Assembly: GCF_003255815.1 (NCBI RefSeq)
Contig: NC_037672.1
Coordinates: 102,000,387-102,064,386 of the forward strand
From: Theropithecus gelada
Lineage: Eukaryota > Chordata > Mammalia > Primates > Cercopithecidae
Direction: 5' to 3'
DNA length: 64,000 nt
Numbering within the stretch: position 1 is the stretch's first letter; each line of letters begins with the position of its first letter. This document shows positions 13,500 through 28,224 of the stretch, piece by piece. The notes beneath the pieces are model-generated. The model was not told the origin of the DNA, searched no databases, and worked only from the letters and a program-made list of their open reading frames with translations. The translations under genes were made by a program, and so were the position numbers.

Positions 13500-14662
13500 A
13501 AACATTTTGCTGAGTTGCAACTGAAATACAGTATGACTGGAACTGCTGGTGACCATGTTGTCACTGAGAGTGAGACTCTGCCTGAAAATGATACTAAAAA
13601 GAGTGAAGCACAGATGAGGGACAGAGGGAAAGACACCTGCCAATATCCCCTAAGCACCCAGACTTAGCCTTGCTGATTACTGGACTTTTCAGTTACACAG
13701 GTCAGTAAGTTCTTATTTTTCTTTAAGCCAACTTACTTAAAAGTGTTATTTACTGCTTAAATAGGCCATTTTAATTAGGTTCATCTATAGAGAGTAAGAT
13801 AAAAAAAGACAAGGAAATGATACTTAAACCAACCTCAGTGGAACTACAGCCATCTCTGTTAAAACTCTTCAGGGTAGGGATTTTTTCATATGGTAGAGTG
13901 GCATGAAGTCAAATGCTTTCCTTGCTGCCTTATGCCCAGTGGAAGCTGACATCTGTCAGTCAAACAAGCCACATATGCCTGAATGACCAAACATTATGTA
14001 AAAGGGACCTGGACTGCTAAACAAATTGTTGTCTTTATTTTCTAAGGATCTTCTGACATTTGCTTTTTAAATTAGAACCAAGTCTTTCAAAAACTTAGTT
14101 TTCCATTTTATGCATGTGAATTTGCTACACCCATTCTTTCACATCAAATATTATGTGGCATTACTTCAAAGTACCTTTTGTATACTGGATTTTCTCTTTT
14201 TTTCCCATCCTATTTCAGTTTGGGGGATTTCTAGAGACATTTCTTCATGGTCATGGATTCTTCTTTCCTCGGCTGCGTCACTGAAGGCATTTTTAATCTG
14301 TTACTGTGTGTTTCATTTCTAATATTCCTATTTGAGCTTTCCTCATCGTCTCCATCTCTCTACCGAAGTCACCAATCAGGTCTTGCACGTTGTTCCGCTT
14401 TTCAGTTAGAGCCAATGTTTAGGTACATCTTTTCTTGGTAAGTTGGGGCACAACATGTCTCTTCTCTGTAGATGCCTCTTCTTAGGCTTGGGGCCAGTTG
14501 GTGTCATGTGACATCAGCACTCCCATAGGCTCAAGAAAAGTCATGAATTTGCTGTTTGTCTAGGTTTTTTTCATTGTAAAGTTGGTAGTGATACTCTCTA
14601 ACCGCTTATATGCCTAAGTAGAAGCAAGACTCATGTGTGCAGGATTTAGACTTTGACCTTTT

Positions 14663-14710
14663 CAACAACAACAACAACAACAACAAAAAAAAAAAAAAAA
14701 AAAAAAAAAA
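14663..14710. repeat. (CAA)n plus poly-A
   Basis: CAA triplets grade into about 26 A. It looks like a retroelement tail, but no clear body precedes it. Confidence 0.9.
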
Positions 14711-17700
14711 GCATATTAAGCCAGCTAGCACTACCAGCCATGATTTACTTCCTCCAATTTTGCCATCTTTGTCTTCATAGCAATGTTGGTATAACCATTT
14801 ACATATTGGGTTACATATAGATTAATTATCTGATAAAATAATAGCATAAAATAGGAAAATAATTTTGCTGTCCCAGAAATAATAAATAAGAATTTTCTCA
14901 TGAGCATAATGTAGTTGAGTTAAAGATGAACAATATTAAAGTATGCTTAAACTGGTAAACCTTTGGCTTCAATCATTCTCATTGGGTCGAATCAAGCAAA
15001 GTGTAGGTTCAATCATGAGGCAGCAAATACAATTAAAAAATCTGTGTAAAATGCATGTTAAAGTTGGTGGCTAAAATTTGATTTGTATTTTAGGATGTTT
15101 GATCTTGTCTTAGTTCTCTGAAAAAAAGAACCTTTCATATATAAACCTACTGCTCATCTTCTATACAATCAACATTTGCACACATTTCTATAAGGAATAG
15201 TGTGATCATAATGGATAGAATTTTGCCGAAAAGGCTACCAAACTCATCATAAATTGTTTTCTTCATCCCAGAAATAGTGTTGTGTTCATGTAGACTCAAT
15301 CATAGACATAATGGTATTGTGTATGCCTGTGTGTTGTGTGTGTGTGTTTATGCATATACATGACTAATTAATAAAAATAGATCTTTCAAGTTAACCAAAT
15401 AGAGTTATCATACAATTATACAGAAATTAATGATCCTATTAGAATTCCAGCTAAGATCTCAGTTCTCTGCCTCCTCCCTCCTGCTGCGTCCTTGTCTATT
15501 AACCCTTCAGTATAACGTGATATAGGAGCCACATATTATTTCTCTTTCCTTCCTTCTGTCTTTTCTTCCCTCCTGCTCTCTCTCCGTCTCTCTTCCTTCT
15601 CTTTCCTTTGTTTTCTCTTTCTTCTGTTTATCCCTTTTAGTTCTTTCTTCCTTCTTTGCTTCATTTCATTCATTTTTTCCTGCCCACTATCAATTTTTAT
15701 TTCTGTTTCTAATAAACAAACCCTGGTTTTCCCTGGAGAACTACTTTTCTTTCATTCTCAGTAAATGTCATAGGAAGAGGCAGTACCCCCTGGCCCAATT
15801 TTAGGGATAGGCTAAGATAAACCAAATCTTTGCTTAGCCTCCTTTGCAGCTAGTTATGGGTTGAGCACATGATCCAATTCAGCCAAATGGATCCATTCAG
15901 TATTAATTCTGAGATTTTTTTCTGAACTTGTCAGGAACAAAAATTGTTCCCTATACAGAAACCACTAGCAATGGAAAATAAACTGTCAAAGTGCTAAAGG
16001 CCACAAAAGACATATATAAAGCCTCAGAATAAAGCCAACTGAGAGTACTGAAAAGACAAAGAAAATAGGATAAAATAACATGAGTTTTACTTTAGTCTTT
16101 CCTCAGGACATTTCAGTCATCTGAGATGCAGTCCCCTTTATTGTTTCATCCATTGTGAGTAGTTACACTTTCTACCTTTTTAACAGAATAACTTAGTATG
16201 AAATAAGATATTCTAAACAGCTTCATTTTCATAGAAACCATTTACTCTTCTAGACAACAGGAAGGCTGGATATATGGAGTCGAACCATCTGATTTAGTGG
16301 TTCTATTTTAGCACATCAACAAAAGACTGGTAAAGTTAGGAATAAGGTTATAAAGATAAGGAAAAATTCGCTTTTTATATTATCTGTTTTTTCTTTCATT
16401 CTTTCACTACATAACTCTGATGTAAATTGTAATCTGACTATAAACCTCAAAGTAATGAGTGATGCACTTTATTTCCTTTTAAATACTTTAGGACCTGTAG
16501 TGAAATGCCTTTTCAAACTATAGCCCATCATTTAAAAACCTATTTACTCACTCACTATTCTCTAAACAAACCTTTAAGTACTCTACTAAATTAGGTTCAC
16601 CTGAAAGTCATATGTTACTTCTCTATTTAAAAGTAAGTAGATGGAATACTTATCTACAATATACGTATGAAAATGATCCAAAAGGTCTGTTCAAGGGACA
16701 CTCCAGTAGCATTGAACAGCTTTACTTTCTTAGAGTTCATAAAGTAAGATATATTAACTTAATGTCATTAAAAATGCAAATTTATCTTTCAATTACAATT
16801 GATATTTTAGAGTTTACTGTGGGTGGCAGCTGTAGAGACAATTAAAGAATTCTATTTAAAGCTACTTCAAGCAAATAACAGCTATACCAGATTTCCCCAT
16901 CGAATGAAATTTCTTTTAAAGATAGAAAGGATCAGCAGTCATTTTTTATCTAAATCAAGAGCAGGTTTATTTACCTATTATATGCCACTTCCACTAATAA
17001 CATAAGGAATGTATACATAGATTATGAAATGAAAGATATAAATGTACAACATTGGCAGCGTGTATGATGATTACCCACAAGAATTAATCAGCATTTCTCA
17101 TGCCATACACAATGCAGTTAGAATAGAAACAGCAAATCTGTTCAAGGAATGCAAACAAGCTGCATAAAAGGCTAAACAAGTAAAAGTATATCATCAACTA
17201 TGACTCAAATTACATCTTTAAATTGTGTGCCAGCTTCCTTTAAATTAGCTATTTAAGAACTTGGTCCACGATAGACTTCATAAACTGAGAAGTACTCTAT
17301 GTTCTCAGGTTCACAATTTTGTTATAATGTCAGTGTGAGAATTGCATTTAATAATTCTGCTTGTAAATTAACCCTTACTTATACAAGTGATATATTGCTG
17401 TGGATATTTATGTATTTGTTAGTTATGGGATCTGTTGATAAGCCTCAGAAGTTCTGTAGTCATCCATGGTGACAATGTGGCCCAAGCTCCTAAAGAAAGT
17501 GTAGATTGTAGTTTTATTCCTAAGTTATTTTACAACTCAAATTTTTTCATTCTTGATATTTTTGTAACATTCTTAACATTTTCTACCAAGTTGTGAAATC
17601 AACCATTTCAGTTTTTGTTGTAGTCATTGCTTCTTTTCTTGTTCTGGATATATTGAGGTCCTTGGGATTTTAATGGGCTGCAGCAATTACTATTCAGTTC

Positions 17701-18869
17701 TTTGGGATTTGGAGCTAGTCACTCTTTAGTCCTCAGAACTCAAGTGGTAAGGATTCAACTGACATCTTGTGCTATGTAGAGATTCTGTCCAATAGCAGGT
17801 TTTAAAATGAAACTTAAGTCTAAGAAAATTCTGACGCAAAATACTTTCTCTTCCCATGTAAAATATAAAGAAATAATTATGGACTAACCATTTCCCCTGG
17901 AATGCATTTTGGCTATTAGTGAAAATGTTTATGATAAACTCTGTAAAGTCTAGAGGGTAAAAGAACAAGAACAGTAATTAGTGAAAACACTGCATTCGAA
18001 TATTTCAATAGTCATGAACCAACTTCTTCCCTTGTAAAGGAAAGTTTAGGCGAAACTGAAAATCATATTATGCCTTTATTGTGATTGGGAGCACACCCAA
18101 ATTCATCTCAATTCTCAATTTGTAGTTTTTAACATCTACCCACTTTTCTGTTCAAACATTTCAGCGCCCAGAGATGTTAAATAGCAATAATAATCTCATC
18201 TCCTTTAAGGCAATTGCCAACAAAGAATATAAGGACAGGTAGATTGTGTTACACAAATTTTAGTAGAATTGTGCTTAATTTTTTAAATACACAAATTACA
18301 CTCAGCATCAAACTTTTAACTCATGTATTTATATATGCGTAGAGAGAAAAATATTGTCATGTACAATGTAATTATTGCATCAGAATGTGTATGGATAAAC
18401 ATAAATAAACAACTACATGCTTTTACATGCAGTGGAAAAGGGATAAATTGAGGGGGATGAATAGTTAACCACCTGGGGATTAGAGTAACTAATAGTTAAA
18501 GGAATATGTGTTACCAGGAAAAGGAGGAACTGAAATAATTCACTTGCAGAACTTTTCCTTGAGTTTCCACTTATTCTCTACTTTGTTCAACAGGGGAGAT
18601 GGGCAGCAACCATGTGATGATTATAGTAGGGAGGGTGAAGGTACAATTGTTGTAGGTGAGCCCCAGGTCTGACTTTGACCTTTCTCCCTTGTATGTATCC
18701 ACAATCACTTATTTAATAATCTCATCCAGGCTCATTATTTTTAAATACCATCCATATCTCCAGTTTATAAATGTACCTTTAACTCTAAGTCCATATATTC
18801 AGTTGTATACTTGGTATCCTCACTTGAGTGTGTTAGAAGCAGTTTAAATTGTGTATGGCCATAAACAAA

Positions 18870-19800
18870 ATTTAGTCTTCCCCATCTCAGTAAATGGCAA
18901 CTGCGTTTTTATAGTTGTCCGTGTCAAAAACTTGAAGTCATTATCGATTATTCTCTTCTTTACATATGTAAATCCTGATTTGTCTACAAATCCTGTTGCC
19001 TTTATTTCAAATTATATGCTGAACTCAACCTCTTTTTTGTTTTCTACAACTTCCACTGCTAACACCCTATTTCCACTATCTTCTTTCACTTGGATTACAG
19101 AATTAGCTTCCCCAAACTGGTCTCCCTCTTTTCCCCTTGACCTTTGATAGCCTATTCTTAACACAGTAGCCAAGGCTGTCCTTTCATAATATACATCAGA
19201 TTATGTCTTCTTCTAATCAAACCCTCCAAAGATTTCCTTTCTCACACTGAGTATAAGTCAGAGTGTTTAACATGGCACTACAGAATCTTGTCTCTTTTTT
19301 AACCATATTTTTTGCTATTCTCTTACTCACTGCACTTCAGACACAATGGGTTCTTTCCGGACCCTGAAAATTCCAGACCCATTCTTGTCACGAGGTCTTC
19401 GTATTTGTTAATTCCCTTTGCCAGTTAGGCTATTTCTAAGGTATCCATGTGGCTTACTTCCGTGCTTCTTTCGTGTCTTATTTCCAATGTCATCTTCTCA
19501 GCTAGGTTTTTCCTAACTACTCCTTTAAAATTCCAGTTATCTTCCTTACTTTCTCAGCTTACAGATATTCCTAATCAATCTCATGTCCCCTCCTAAATTG
19601 CATTCATAGCACATATTACCATGTGACATTTGTATGTATATATATTTTTATATACGCATATATGCATTTATATGTGTGCATGTATATTTACTTACTACTT
19701 AATAACATCTTTTCTTCCACTAGAAAGGAAACTATGAGTTGCCTAGATAAATGGAGAGCACATGGTAAATATTTATTGAATGAAATAATTCATCAATAAT
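18870..19800 (+). mobile_element. Ancient LINE-2 (L2), long 3' fragment
   Basis: Collinear with L2 over about 900 bp: 'atcagattatgtcttcttct' then 'aaaccctccaaagatttcct', 'gcactacagaatcttgtctc', 'tcactgcacttcagacacaa', 'ccatgtggcttacttccgtg', 'ctcagctaggtttttcctaa', 'gcattcatagcacatattac', 'ccactagaaaggaaactatg', ending 'aaatatttattgaatgaaat'. This is the most complete L2 copy in the window. Confidence 0.8.
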
Positions 19801-19846
19801 TGCTTTGAAGAGGTATAAGGTACTTCGAGAGCCTACAATAAGTTTT

Positions 19847-20145
19847 GGCCGAGCATGGTGGCTCACGCCTGTAATCCCAGCACTTTGGGAGGCCAACATG
19901 GGCGGATTATGAGGTCAAGAGATTGAGACCATCCTGGCTAACACAGTGAAACCCCGTGTCTACCAAAAAAAAAAAAAAAAAAAAAGATTTAGCCAGGCAT
20001 GGTAACTGGCGCCTGTAGTCCCAGCTACTCCGGAGACTGAGGCAGGAGAAGGGCGTGAACCCGGGAGGCGGAGCTTGCAATGAGCCTAGATCATGCCACT
20101 GCACTCCAGCCTAGGTGACAAAGCAAGACTCTATGTCACAAAAAA

Positions 20146-20176
<31 letters not shown>

Positions 20177-20211
20177 ATATAAATAAAAGTGAACAAAAAT
20201 AAAAATAAAAA
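19847..20211 (+). mobile_element. AluY/S, sense, with (AAAT)n tail
   Basis: 'ggccgagcatggtggctcac' head, an enlarged 21-base central A run, a right arm with 'ggcggagcttgcaatgagcc', and a tail grown into AAAT repeats. A short agttttgg repeat on both sides (19841 and 20221) may be the target duplication. Confidence 0.92.
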
Positions 20212-20352
20212 AATTAGATGAGTTTTGGCAGTCACAATAATTAGGAAGGGATTTCTTCTAAAAAGGAATTAAAAAGTTCTGAAGAATGAAGAGGCATTAT
20301 CCAGGAGGAGAGAAAAGGAAAGGGAATTCTAGGTATTAAGAATAACATGAGT

Positions 20353-20489
20353 AGCCAGGGGTGGTAGCTCATGTCTGTAATCCCAGCTACTCAGGAGGCT
20401 GAGGCAAAAGGATTGCTTGAGACCAGGAGTTGACGGTGCAGTGAGCTATATTGCATCATTGCACTCCAGCCTGGATGGCAAAAAAGAGC
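20353..20489 (+). mobile_element. Alu monomer-like or deleted Alu fragment
   Basis: About 135 bp: 'agccaggggtggtagctcatg', 'ctactcaggaggctgaggca', 'gagctatattgcatcattgcactccagcctgg'. The middle of the element is missing. Could be a FRAM/FLAM-type monomer or an internally deleted Alu. Confidence 0.75.
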
Positions 20490-22617
20490 ACCGTGAACAG
20501 AATATTCTGAGGTGGGAGGGAAAGCCCATCTTGTAAATGTGGGAAACTCCAGTTTTTATTTATATGTATAAATAGGACTTGCAGAGACTGGAAGAAAGTC
20601 CAAGTGGCTGGAACTTAGAGAGAAAGGAGTGACATGATATGCAATAAGATTGCAGAGCCAGACCACAAATGGCCTTATAGATCACATTTTGGGTTTTATT
20701 CTAATAACAATGGGAAGTCATTGATGATAAACATGGAATCACATAAACCTGTGTGTGTTGTGTTTGTTGTAAAAGGTTAACTCAAGCTGAAGCATAGAGA
20801 ATATGTTGAAGACAGATAAGAATAAATGGAAGGAGAATATTGTGGTAGCTATGAAAGTAATCTCCATGAGACACGATAGCAGCTCGGACTAAGTATTTCT
20901 CAGCACTTTGCACTTATCCTCTTCTTCCCCGCCATTCCTAATCTCTTTGTCTTTATTTCTAGGAGTATTCAGGTCTTACCTCCTTCTCTCAGTTGGAAAG
21001 TGTTCAAATCAAAGAGCTTCACTCTACTATTTTCTATCACTCCTCCACATGTTGCCTGCTCTTTTCATAACAAATGCTTTCCACAGTTATTATGTATTTG
21101 TATATTTGTTTTGGCCATTTGGTTGAGTTCCATGGTGATGGCAGAGTGTTGGGAATCATATTTTGTTCATCTTGATATCCTCAGTAGCTGCTACATTGAA
21201 GACACACGATAATATTTGTTGAATAAATGAGAAATTACGTCAATTGGTAGTCTGCCAACACAACAAAATGTTCCTAATGTTCTTCTCAGTACTGCTCTGT
21301 AGATATCATAAATTCCTTTGAGATAAAGGCTTTTTCTGTATAGTCAAAGCATATATGCTCCAGATAAAGTTATATGTTAGTGTTGGATGTGCACTCAATG
21401 TTCAACTATACAAACAGCCCAACAGAATATAAATATGCCCCAAATGTTCAAATTATATGAAGATAAAGAAAGTATTAGGGAAATAAATTATACACATAAT
21501 TTTCAACAAAATTCCTCAAGAGGCTAAAAATAGCATACAGTGAACTAAAGTGGCAACTCATTAAAGCATACCTAACAAGCCCAAAAGAGTTTATGTGGCC
21601 TCACCAAATTTTCTAATTCCCAAGGAATAGGTCAAGCATCATAAAATGTTGAATCATCTAATTTAATTTCAACTGTACAATAGCGACAGAATCCTTTCCC
21701 CTAGAGATTCTTAATAACCTAGGCCAGCCCTCAGCTATTCTAGAGCATGGCCTAAACTCTGTTGAATAAAACACACACATATATACACAGATTGATCTAC
21801 CTACACGAAAACACACATTTGTGTGTATGTCTATATATGCACATACGCACATTAATTCAATATTAATGTTTTAAATAAAAGTATAAGGTAAGTCATGGAA
21901 ACAACTTTTTGAAAAAGTTGTTAAAAGATAAAATGAATAAGGATTTTTAGTTACATTTGTTTTAGGATAGTATCAACGGTTAACTAGTACCATTTAAATG
22001 TTCTTTACCAATTTCCCTTACAACTATGCAGTTTTCTGGAAGCTGTAAGATTTTAAATAGAAGATTACCTTTCAGAAAAGTTGTAAAGAGAAGATCATAA
22101 CTCCAGCCAGGCAAACATACTCTCCTACTATCTAACTGTTAAAGAAGTAATGCAACTCAGTTCAGTATTAAAAATACTTTATACTTATGTTAGACATAAG
22201 AATAGTTTTTAGAGTAGTGTTCTTGGAAAGAGATACATACATTGCTTCCAATTTGTGAAAGTATAACACCTGTTAACCAGAATGATTTTTTGTCATAAGT
22301 AACATATTGTAAATAAAGCACAGACCTACCTAAAAAGATAATTTGGTTGATACTTCATTTTATATAAATACATTGAAATTAAGAAACATTGACTTATAAA
22401 CTGGCCCCCAAAATCTGAATTTTAAAAAGCACAAAGATAGATCACAAGCTATTAGAATAAAAGATTAAAAACAAAATTTTGAAATAAGCAAAAATTTTAT
22501 GTATAACTATGCTACTTATGTAGCATATGCAAATATAACCTTAAATTTGTGCTCATTGTGTTTATTTCAAATAATATTTTCTTCTCCACTAAAAAAGACA
22601 TAGTATCCTTAACACAC

Positions 22618-22900
22618 ACAGGAACAGAAAACCAAATATCACGTTTTCATTTATGAGTGGGAGCTAAACGATGAGAATACTTGGACACATAGAGGGGAAC
22701 AACACACACTGGGACCTTTCAGAGGGTGGAGAGTGGGAGGAGAGAGAGGATCAGGAAAAATAACTAATGGGTACTAGGCTTAATACCTGATTGATGAAAT
22801 AGTCTATACAACAAACCCCCATGACACAAGTTTATGTAACAAACCTGCACACGTACCCTGGAACTTAAAAGTTAAAAAAGAAAAAGAAAGAAGAAAAGAC
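22618..22900 (+). mobile_element. L1 3' end, sense
   Basis: 'acagaaaaccaaatatcacg', 'cttggacacatagaggggaac', 'acacactgggacctttcaga', 'atgacacaagtttatgtaac', 'aacctgcacacgtaccctgga' then an A/AG-rich tail: the end of L1 ORF2 and 3' UTR, 5'-truncated. Confidence 0.9.
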
Positions 22901-24149
22901 AAGAGTGGAAAAAAATGGAAAACAGTTTCTGCAGAAAATACAGAAACAAAAACAACTTTCACCAATAAACACTTGAAAAAAATACATGTTTGTGCAAAGT
23001 TCATATTAAATTATTATCAGACTCAGTATCTAAATAAGTTACAGATATTCCTTGCCCCACTTGTCTTTTTGGTTTATTCAAACTCTCTTGAAATATTATT
23101 GTTTTATCATTACATACGAACATCCAAGTATTTGTATCTTTGATGATTTAAATTAAAAAATAAGTATTACCTTGAAAATCCATTTAAATCTATTTGTCAT
23201 AATGTTGTTGCTTATACCAAATATGATACAGAAGCATAGTGACTTACCTGAAAATTACTGAGTATTCAGGAACCCGCATAATAAAAAGTATCTATCTTTT
23301 CTCACCATGTATATTCCAATTCTGTTGCCTTAGCCCTGATATTTTATATTTTTGACATTACACTAACAGAACACATGGTAATGTTTAATAAATGTATAAA
23401 AATGTTCTAATACAGTGTTATATTCTATAGATATGAACTCTTTCAATTGTATGAAGTTCTGTGTTTGAAACCATATTAAATATTTCCAAGATATAAAACC
23501 ATGTTCTACGTATTTTTGTAGTTTATAAGGCATCAAAAAAACTGGACCTTGTACTGAGAAGCAGTGAAATAAGTGTTAAGCACATTCACTATCAACTAAC
23601 CTGTGTGGATCACAATATTCCATAATAAAAAAAGTAACACAATAAAAATTTCATCTCAGAGTATTGCTGAGAGTGGCTGAAGACAGAATTCCAGTGTTTC
23701 ATATTTCTTCATGTACATTAATGCTTTCAAGTAGCATCACCAAGACTGCATTCACGGTATTAAAAAAAAAAAAAAAAATGCCTGACATGTTTTCTCCCGG
23801 CACACTTATCATGCAGAAGGAAGGAGAAATGTTTGGGTGCATTCAGTTCTTCCTCTATTTACACGTTTTGAGTTTTCAACAAAAATATATTCTCTAGAAA
23901 CTAGGATAAGGAATCATGTTCTTTTTTCTTTTCTTTCAGTATATGAGAAAAAAATATATAAAGAGAAACAAAAAGAAAAATCCCTGGAGTATTTTATGAA
24001 AGACTTATACAAAGCACTCATTCTACTGACATAAGGGCAAGTGTAGGATTATAAACTTTTTTATCATAAACAAAATTAAATTTTTATGATCATATGCTCA
24101 TTGCTTAAAATCCCACAAATGAAAATTTATCATGGAAAAATAGAGATAT

Positions 24150-27100
24150 TTTGAATACTAAAGTCCTTTATTCAACAACACAGAAATTTCACAAAAACAA
24201 CTTTACTGGGCAAATTGAATGTGATTTTTTTTTTACTTTTTTTTTTTTTTTTTTTTACAGTTTTGTACATGCCCCATAAGTAATTTTCTTTAATAAATAC
24301 ACTGTTTTCCAAAACCGCTTTTTAAATAATTGCACAAGCATACATACACCTTACACAAATATCTATTAGAAAATTTAATAGATAACTGCACAGTTCAGAA
24401 GAGGAGAACACTGTGAAAGGAGTACATTTTGTGGCCCATGTTCCTGAAATATCTGTTTTGCAATTGTGAAAATGGAATCCCTCCTAATATAGTAGCTGTC
24501 TTTTATTCACTAGGAATACAGATCTCAGTGTGAAATGCCAAATTTAATAAAAAAAAATCTGAAACATTTAGCTGTTACATGAGAACCAACTGTTTGATAT
24601 CACTGTGAATCTAACCATGATCAAAGACCCACTACGGCTTTTTGCTGAACATATTTGACCCTGAATACTGTGTTCATTTAATGGCTTTCCTTTTTTCATT
24701 ATTTGATTACAGATACTTATCAGCTTAAAGACTTTATATGCTTTAGCATTAATTGCACGACTTACATATCAGGGTTTCTGATTGAAAGGAACAGAACATT
24801 TCTTTCTTTTAGTGATTGCTTAATATTAAGTCATAATAAGCCCACCATCCCTCGCTCCCTATAAATGTGTTTAGAAGAAGGAAATTGAGTGTTGGGAATT
24901 AAGCAACCAGGAGACATCTTTACATACTCCTACAGTGGGGGAAGACTTCCTATTTTCTCTCCCAAAGATGGAAACATTTCTACTTTGAATCTGACTCCAC
25001 TTGTAGACAGACAGGCAGAGTCCATCGGAAAGCCACTTTGGTCTGAAGGCCTAGTGAGAGGTTTGCATTAATGATGTTCTTCGTGATGTTACGGTGCTGA
25101 GTGACAATTGAAAAGGAAATTGGCTCACTGCACTATGTATCAATGCCTCAAGTATTTACCATGCTCTCCCCAAATGCTGGCAGATTATGGCATCTCTCTT
25201 TCCACGCCTAGGGAGGACAAGATCCTGTGTGCGTAAACCACTCTTACAAAGTTTTTTATTCAGTTTATCTGATATATAATTATTAAGTTGTGTATAGTTG
25301 TCCACACAATCTACATTCTGAATTTTCTTGACAGTGAATATAAAGCATACAGCGAGGAATTTTTAAAAGTTACATTTCATTGGTATTTTAAAATCATGAA
25401 AAATGTAAACCTTCAAATCACTGCCTTAGGTTTATAATGATAAGCTTTACAAGTTCTCAGTACATGGACATATGAAAAAGAAAACTAGAGAAAGGCCAGA
25501 AGAGTCATCTCTTTCTTCAACATCACCAATGAGAACTTTATATGCACCCTACGTTATATAAATGGAGTTTAACCAAAAACATTAAAAAGTGGGTGGTATA
25601 AAAGAACAATGTCAAGAATAAAAAACATAAGAGAATGAATGAAACGCTAAACTTTCTCATTTAAGTAATCAACAAATTTTCTTTCATTAAAAAATGAATT
25701 GACATGTAAAACACCACAGTTTACAATATACAGATTCATTAGTTCTTTTAAAAAGCAAACAAACAAAAGAACACCAAGACATGCAATACTAGAATGTATT
25801 TTAGACTCTCAGTATACTGCTATGAGATCTTTATGTTATTGTATGCCTAATATAGCCTGACTAGAAGTTTGTTTCACTTCATTAATAACAATCATCATTT
25901 TCCAAAGAGCAAGGCAAGCTTATTCAAGTGTGAAAGTAAGTTTTCACTTACTTGTAATTAATTAGCAAATTGGTAAACAAAAAAACAGATAAAAATAAAA
26001 TAAAATAATGGAAAAAGAAAAAAAAAAAAAACTCATACAGCTCTCATTGGTCCCACAGCAGAAGCTGAAATTCTAACTAGATTGAAACCCTGAAAGAAAT
26101 ATACATCAAGTAGAAAGCTATCTCAAAATTAATACAGTATATAGCACATTTTAGCTTGTAATCAGTTAATTCTCGTCTCTAAACATGGATGGGTGTAACA
26201 CATCATGAGTTTTTCTTGAAAATGCTTGTTGACCATAACTGTGGACCATGTATTCATACTCTACGTGAGGTAAGTTACACTTGATTTTCAAATTGGCATG
26301 TGTGCATGCTTTGTCCACCCTCCCCCAGTACTTTCACCATGAAACACTCTTTCTGCTTTTTAAAAAATCTTTTCTGTCCTATCATATCCCATTCAAATCT
26401 ACAACTAAATTTTTTAAAATATTCACTTACTAGTCTTACCTAATTTTTACAGCCTCTTTCATTGTACCATACCCATTCTCTTCTCAAATTATCTTTCTTC
26501 GCGTGATTTACTTTGCTAACATTTTTCAGCAAACTAATGGATGTAGTGGGTTAAATCAACTGGCTAGTGGACAAAGAACAAAAAGTTGCAGTAGGCAACT
26601 TTTATACACTACATATTTTTGCTTAACCCTGTTCTACTCCTGAAACTGAAAATAGTCTTTATAATTGAGACAAACAAAAATAAAATGAAATGTAAATATT
26701 TGTCCTGATGGGATGGTCTTAAGAACCCTGACTGTGATAAGAAAACCAACTCCTACATGAAAAGGTAGCACAGGTTCTATGAAGCATCAGATCCTTTGTG
26801 TGTAGATTGTAGGGGGAGGAGTATGTCTTGCATTTATGAAATTCCACAGACTGCAGCCCTGCCTTCTCAGGATGAAAGCGTCAAGTGACAAGAATGGAAA
26901 TGGCAGCAATGGAGCATTTTACTGAGGGACTAGGGGAAGACCACTAGTCCAACTGGGTGGCTATGAGAAAAGAAAATAAAAAGAGATAAAATGCCTCACT
27001 TTTATGAATATGTTTAATTCTTTGTAAATTAAAAATATATCAAGTCCTGCCTCAAGGAAGAAGCCTTCAACATATTCAAGTGTTAAAACTACCCATTTAA

Positions 27101-28179
27101 TATCATACATGAAATGAAAACATTGGGGTAGTTTTTATTAAGATTTTTTTCCTACAGAAAAAATAAGAAAACAATTAAGAAACAATAAAACGTATACAGC
27201 CCATGTTGGGCCGGGGAAAAAAGTCAGTTATAAATTTCCCCCTCCTAAGATATGATACTTTATTCTTTAGCCTAAAAAACACTGTTTTTTAAAAAAAAAA
27301 AATTATACAACTGATTCTGCATTTTCCAACTACTCTGAGTACTCCGCCTTACAGTGCAACCCAGGACAAGTCAACTACACTAAGTATTTGGGAGGTATAC
27401 CCTTCTGTACAGCTCGTTTGTAAGCAATGCAAGTGCATAACCACTACTCTAATATAGTGCTCAAAAGATTAATTGAAACTTTCATAACATCTTCCCCTCT
27501 TATAACAATAAAACTGAAGGTAACTGGTGGATGCATCATCATCTTTTAGTCTTGTAACACTTGGCATCAAGTCTCTATGGAAAGATGCATGGCAAAATGG
27601 TGCCAGTGCTGTTGCTGCTTCTAAACCACTGGCAAAAAATAGTTAAAGCTAAAATTTATTGCTCCAGATTTAACTTGCAGAACCATACTGTTGTGTACAA
27701 ACTGTTAATCTCCATAGATGCTCAGACATGATTGTCTCCTTGTGTCTAAACACACAAAATACAAGCTGCTATCTGTACAGTTTACAGTACTGAAACACAT
27801 ATATTTGAAAATGAAGTATAGATATGTACTTTGCAAAGATACATGATTTTACAGCAGGGGTTCACCCAAACTTATTTTTTACAGCCACTTTCAAAATAGA
27901 CAACAACTTCACTACTATAGCTAAATTACATCAAAGAAAGAATCAGGGTATTGAAAGTAAACAGACTGGCCAATTCTCCAAGCTCCCACATTATTTTTAT
28001 GTCTTTTTTTCTTTTCCTTTTTTTTTTTTTTTTTTTTTTTTTTTTGAAGAAACCCCTATATGTAAAGTGAAAATAATTTCTGGATATTTTCTTCAGTGGT
28101 GGACTAAGCAGTTTCTTAAAACAAGACATTAGTTTGCCCTTCATTTCCAAATGCCTTGAAAATAAGATATACTACTGCT
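24150..28179 (-). other. CXXC4: CXXC4 3' UTR (distal end approximate)
   Basis: Sequence following the stop codon. It is unusually free of recognisable interspersed repeats compared with its flanks, as expected for a conserved UTR. It contains a long internal A tract on the transcript strand (28019-28045) and another near 24221-24256. Candidate AATAAA signals on the minus strand are at 25255-25260, 24502-24507 and 24168-24173; the last is used for the stated end. The true cleavage site is uncertain. Confidence 0.6.
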
Positions 28180-28224
28180 TTAAAAGAACCATCGGAATGC
28201 TTCAGCGCTGGGAACAGGTGTTCT
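28180..28224 (-). CDS. CXXC4: CXXC4 terminal coding exon (last 14 residues)
   Basis: Too short for routine ORF detection. Read on the minus strand it encodes RTPVPSAEAFRWFF followed by TAA (28180-28182), which is the known C-terminus of IDAX. The acceptor is excellent: a pyrimidine-rich stretch ending in ttttatag lies immediately upstream (28225 onward), with a branch-point-like ctaac about 30 nt away (28252-28257). The junction is phase 0: exon 2 ends in ...TSLE (GAG) and this exon starts with AGA (Arg). The rest of the exon below 28180 is 3' UTR. Confidence 0.96.
   Translation of the reverse strand, partial: RTPVPSAEAFRWFF

Larger units (their letters stand above)
1..24149. other. Region downstream of CXXC4, no gene recognised
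   Basis: AT-rich flank with no ORF resembling a known protein. Its content is interspersed repeats listed separately, microsatellites, and unassigned AT-rich sequence (for example 1-1000, 1950-3350, 4070-5350, 11300-12900, 14720-18800, 21250-22600, 22900-24140). The stretches at 6200-6560, 14100-14640, 15830-16080 and 20530-20880 read like very old decayed transposon copies, but I could not assign families. Confidence 0.7.
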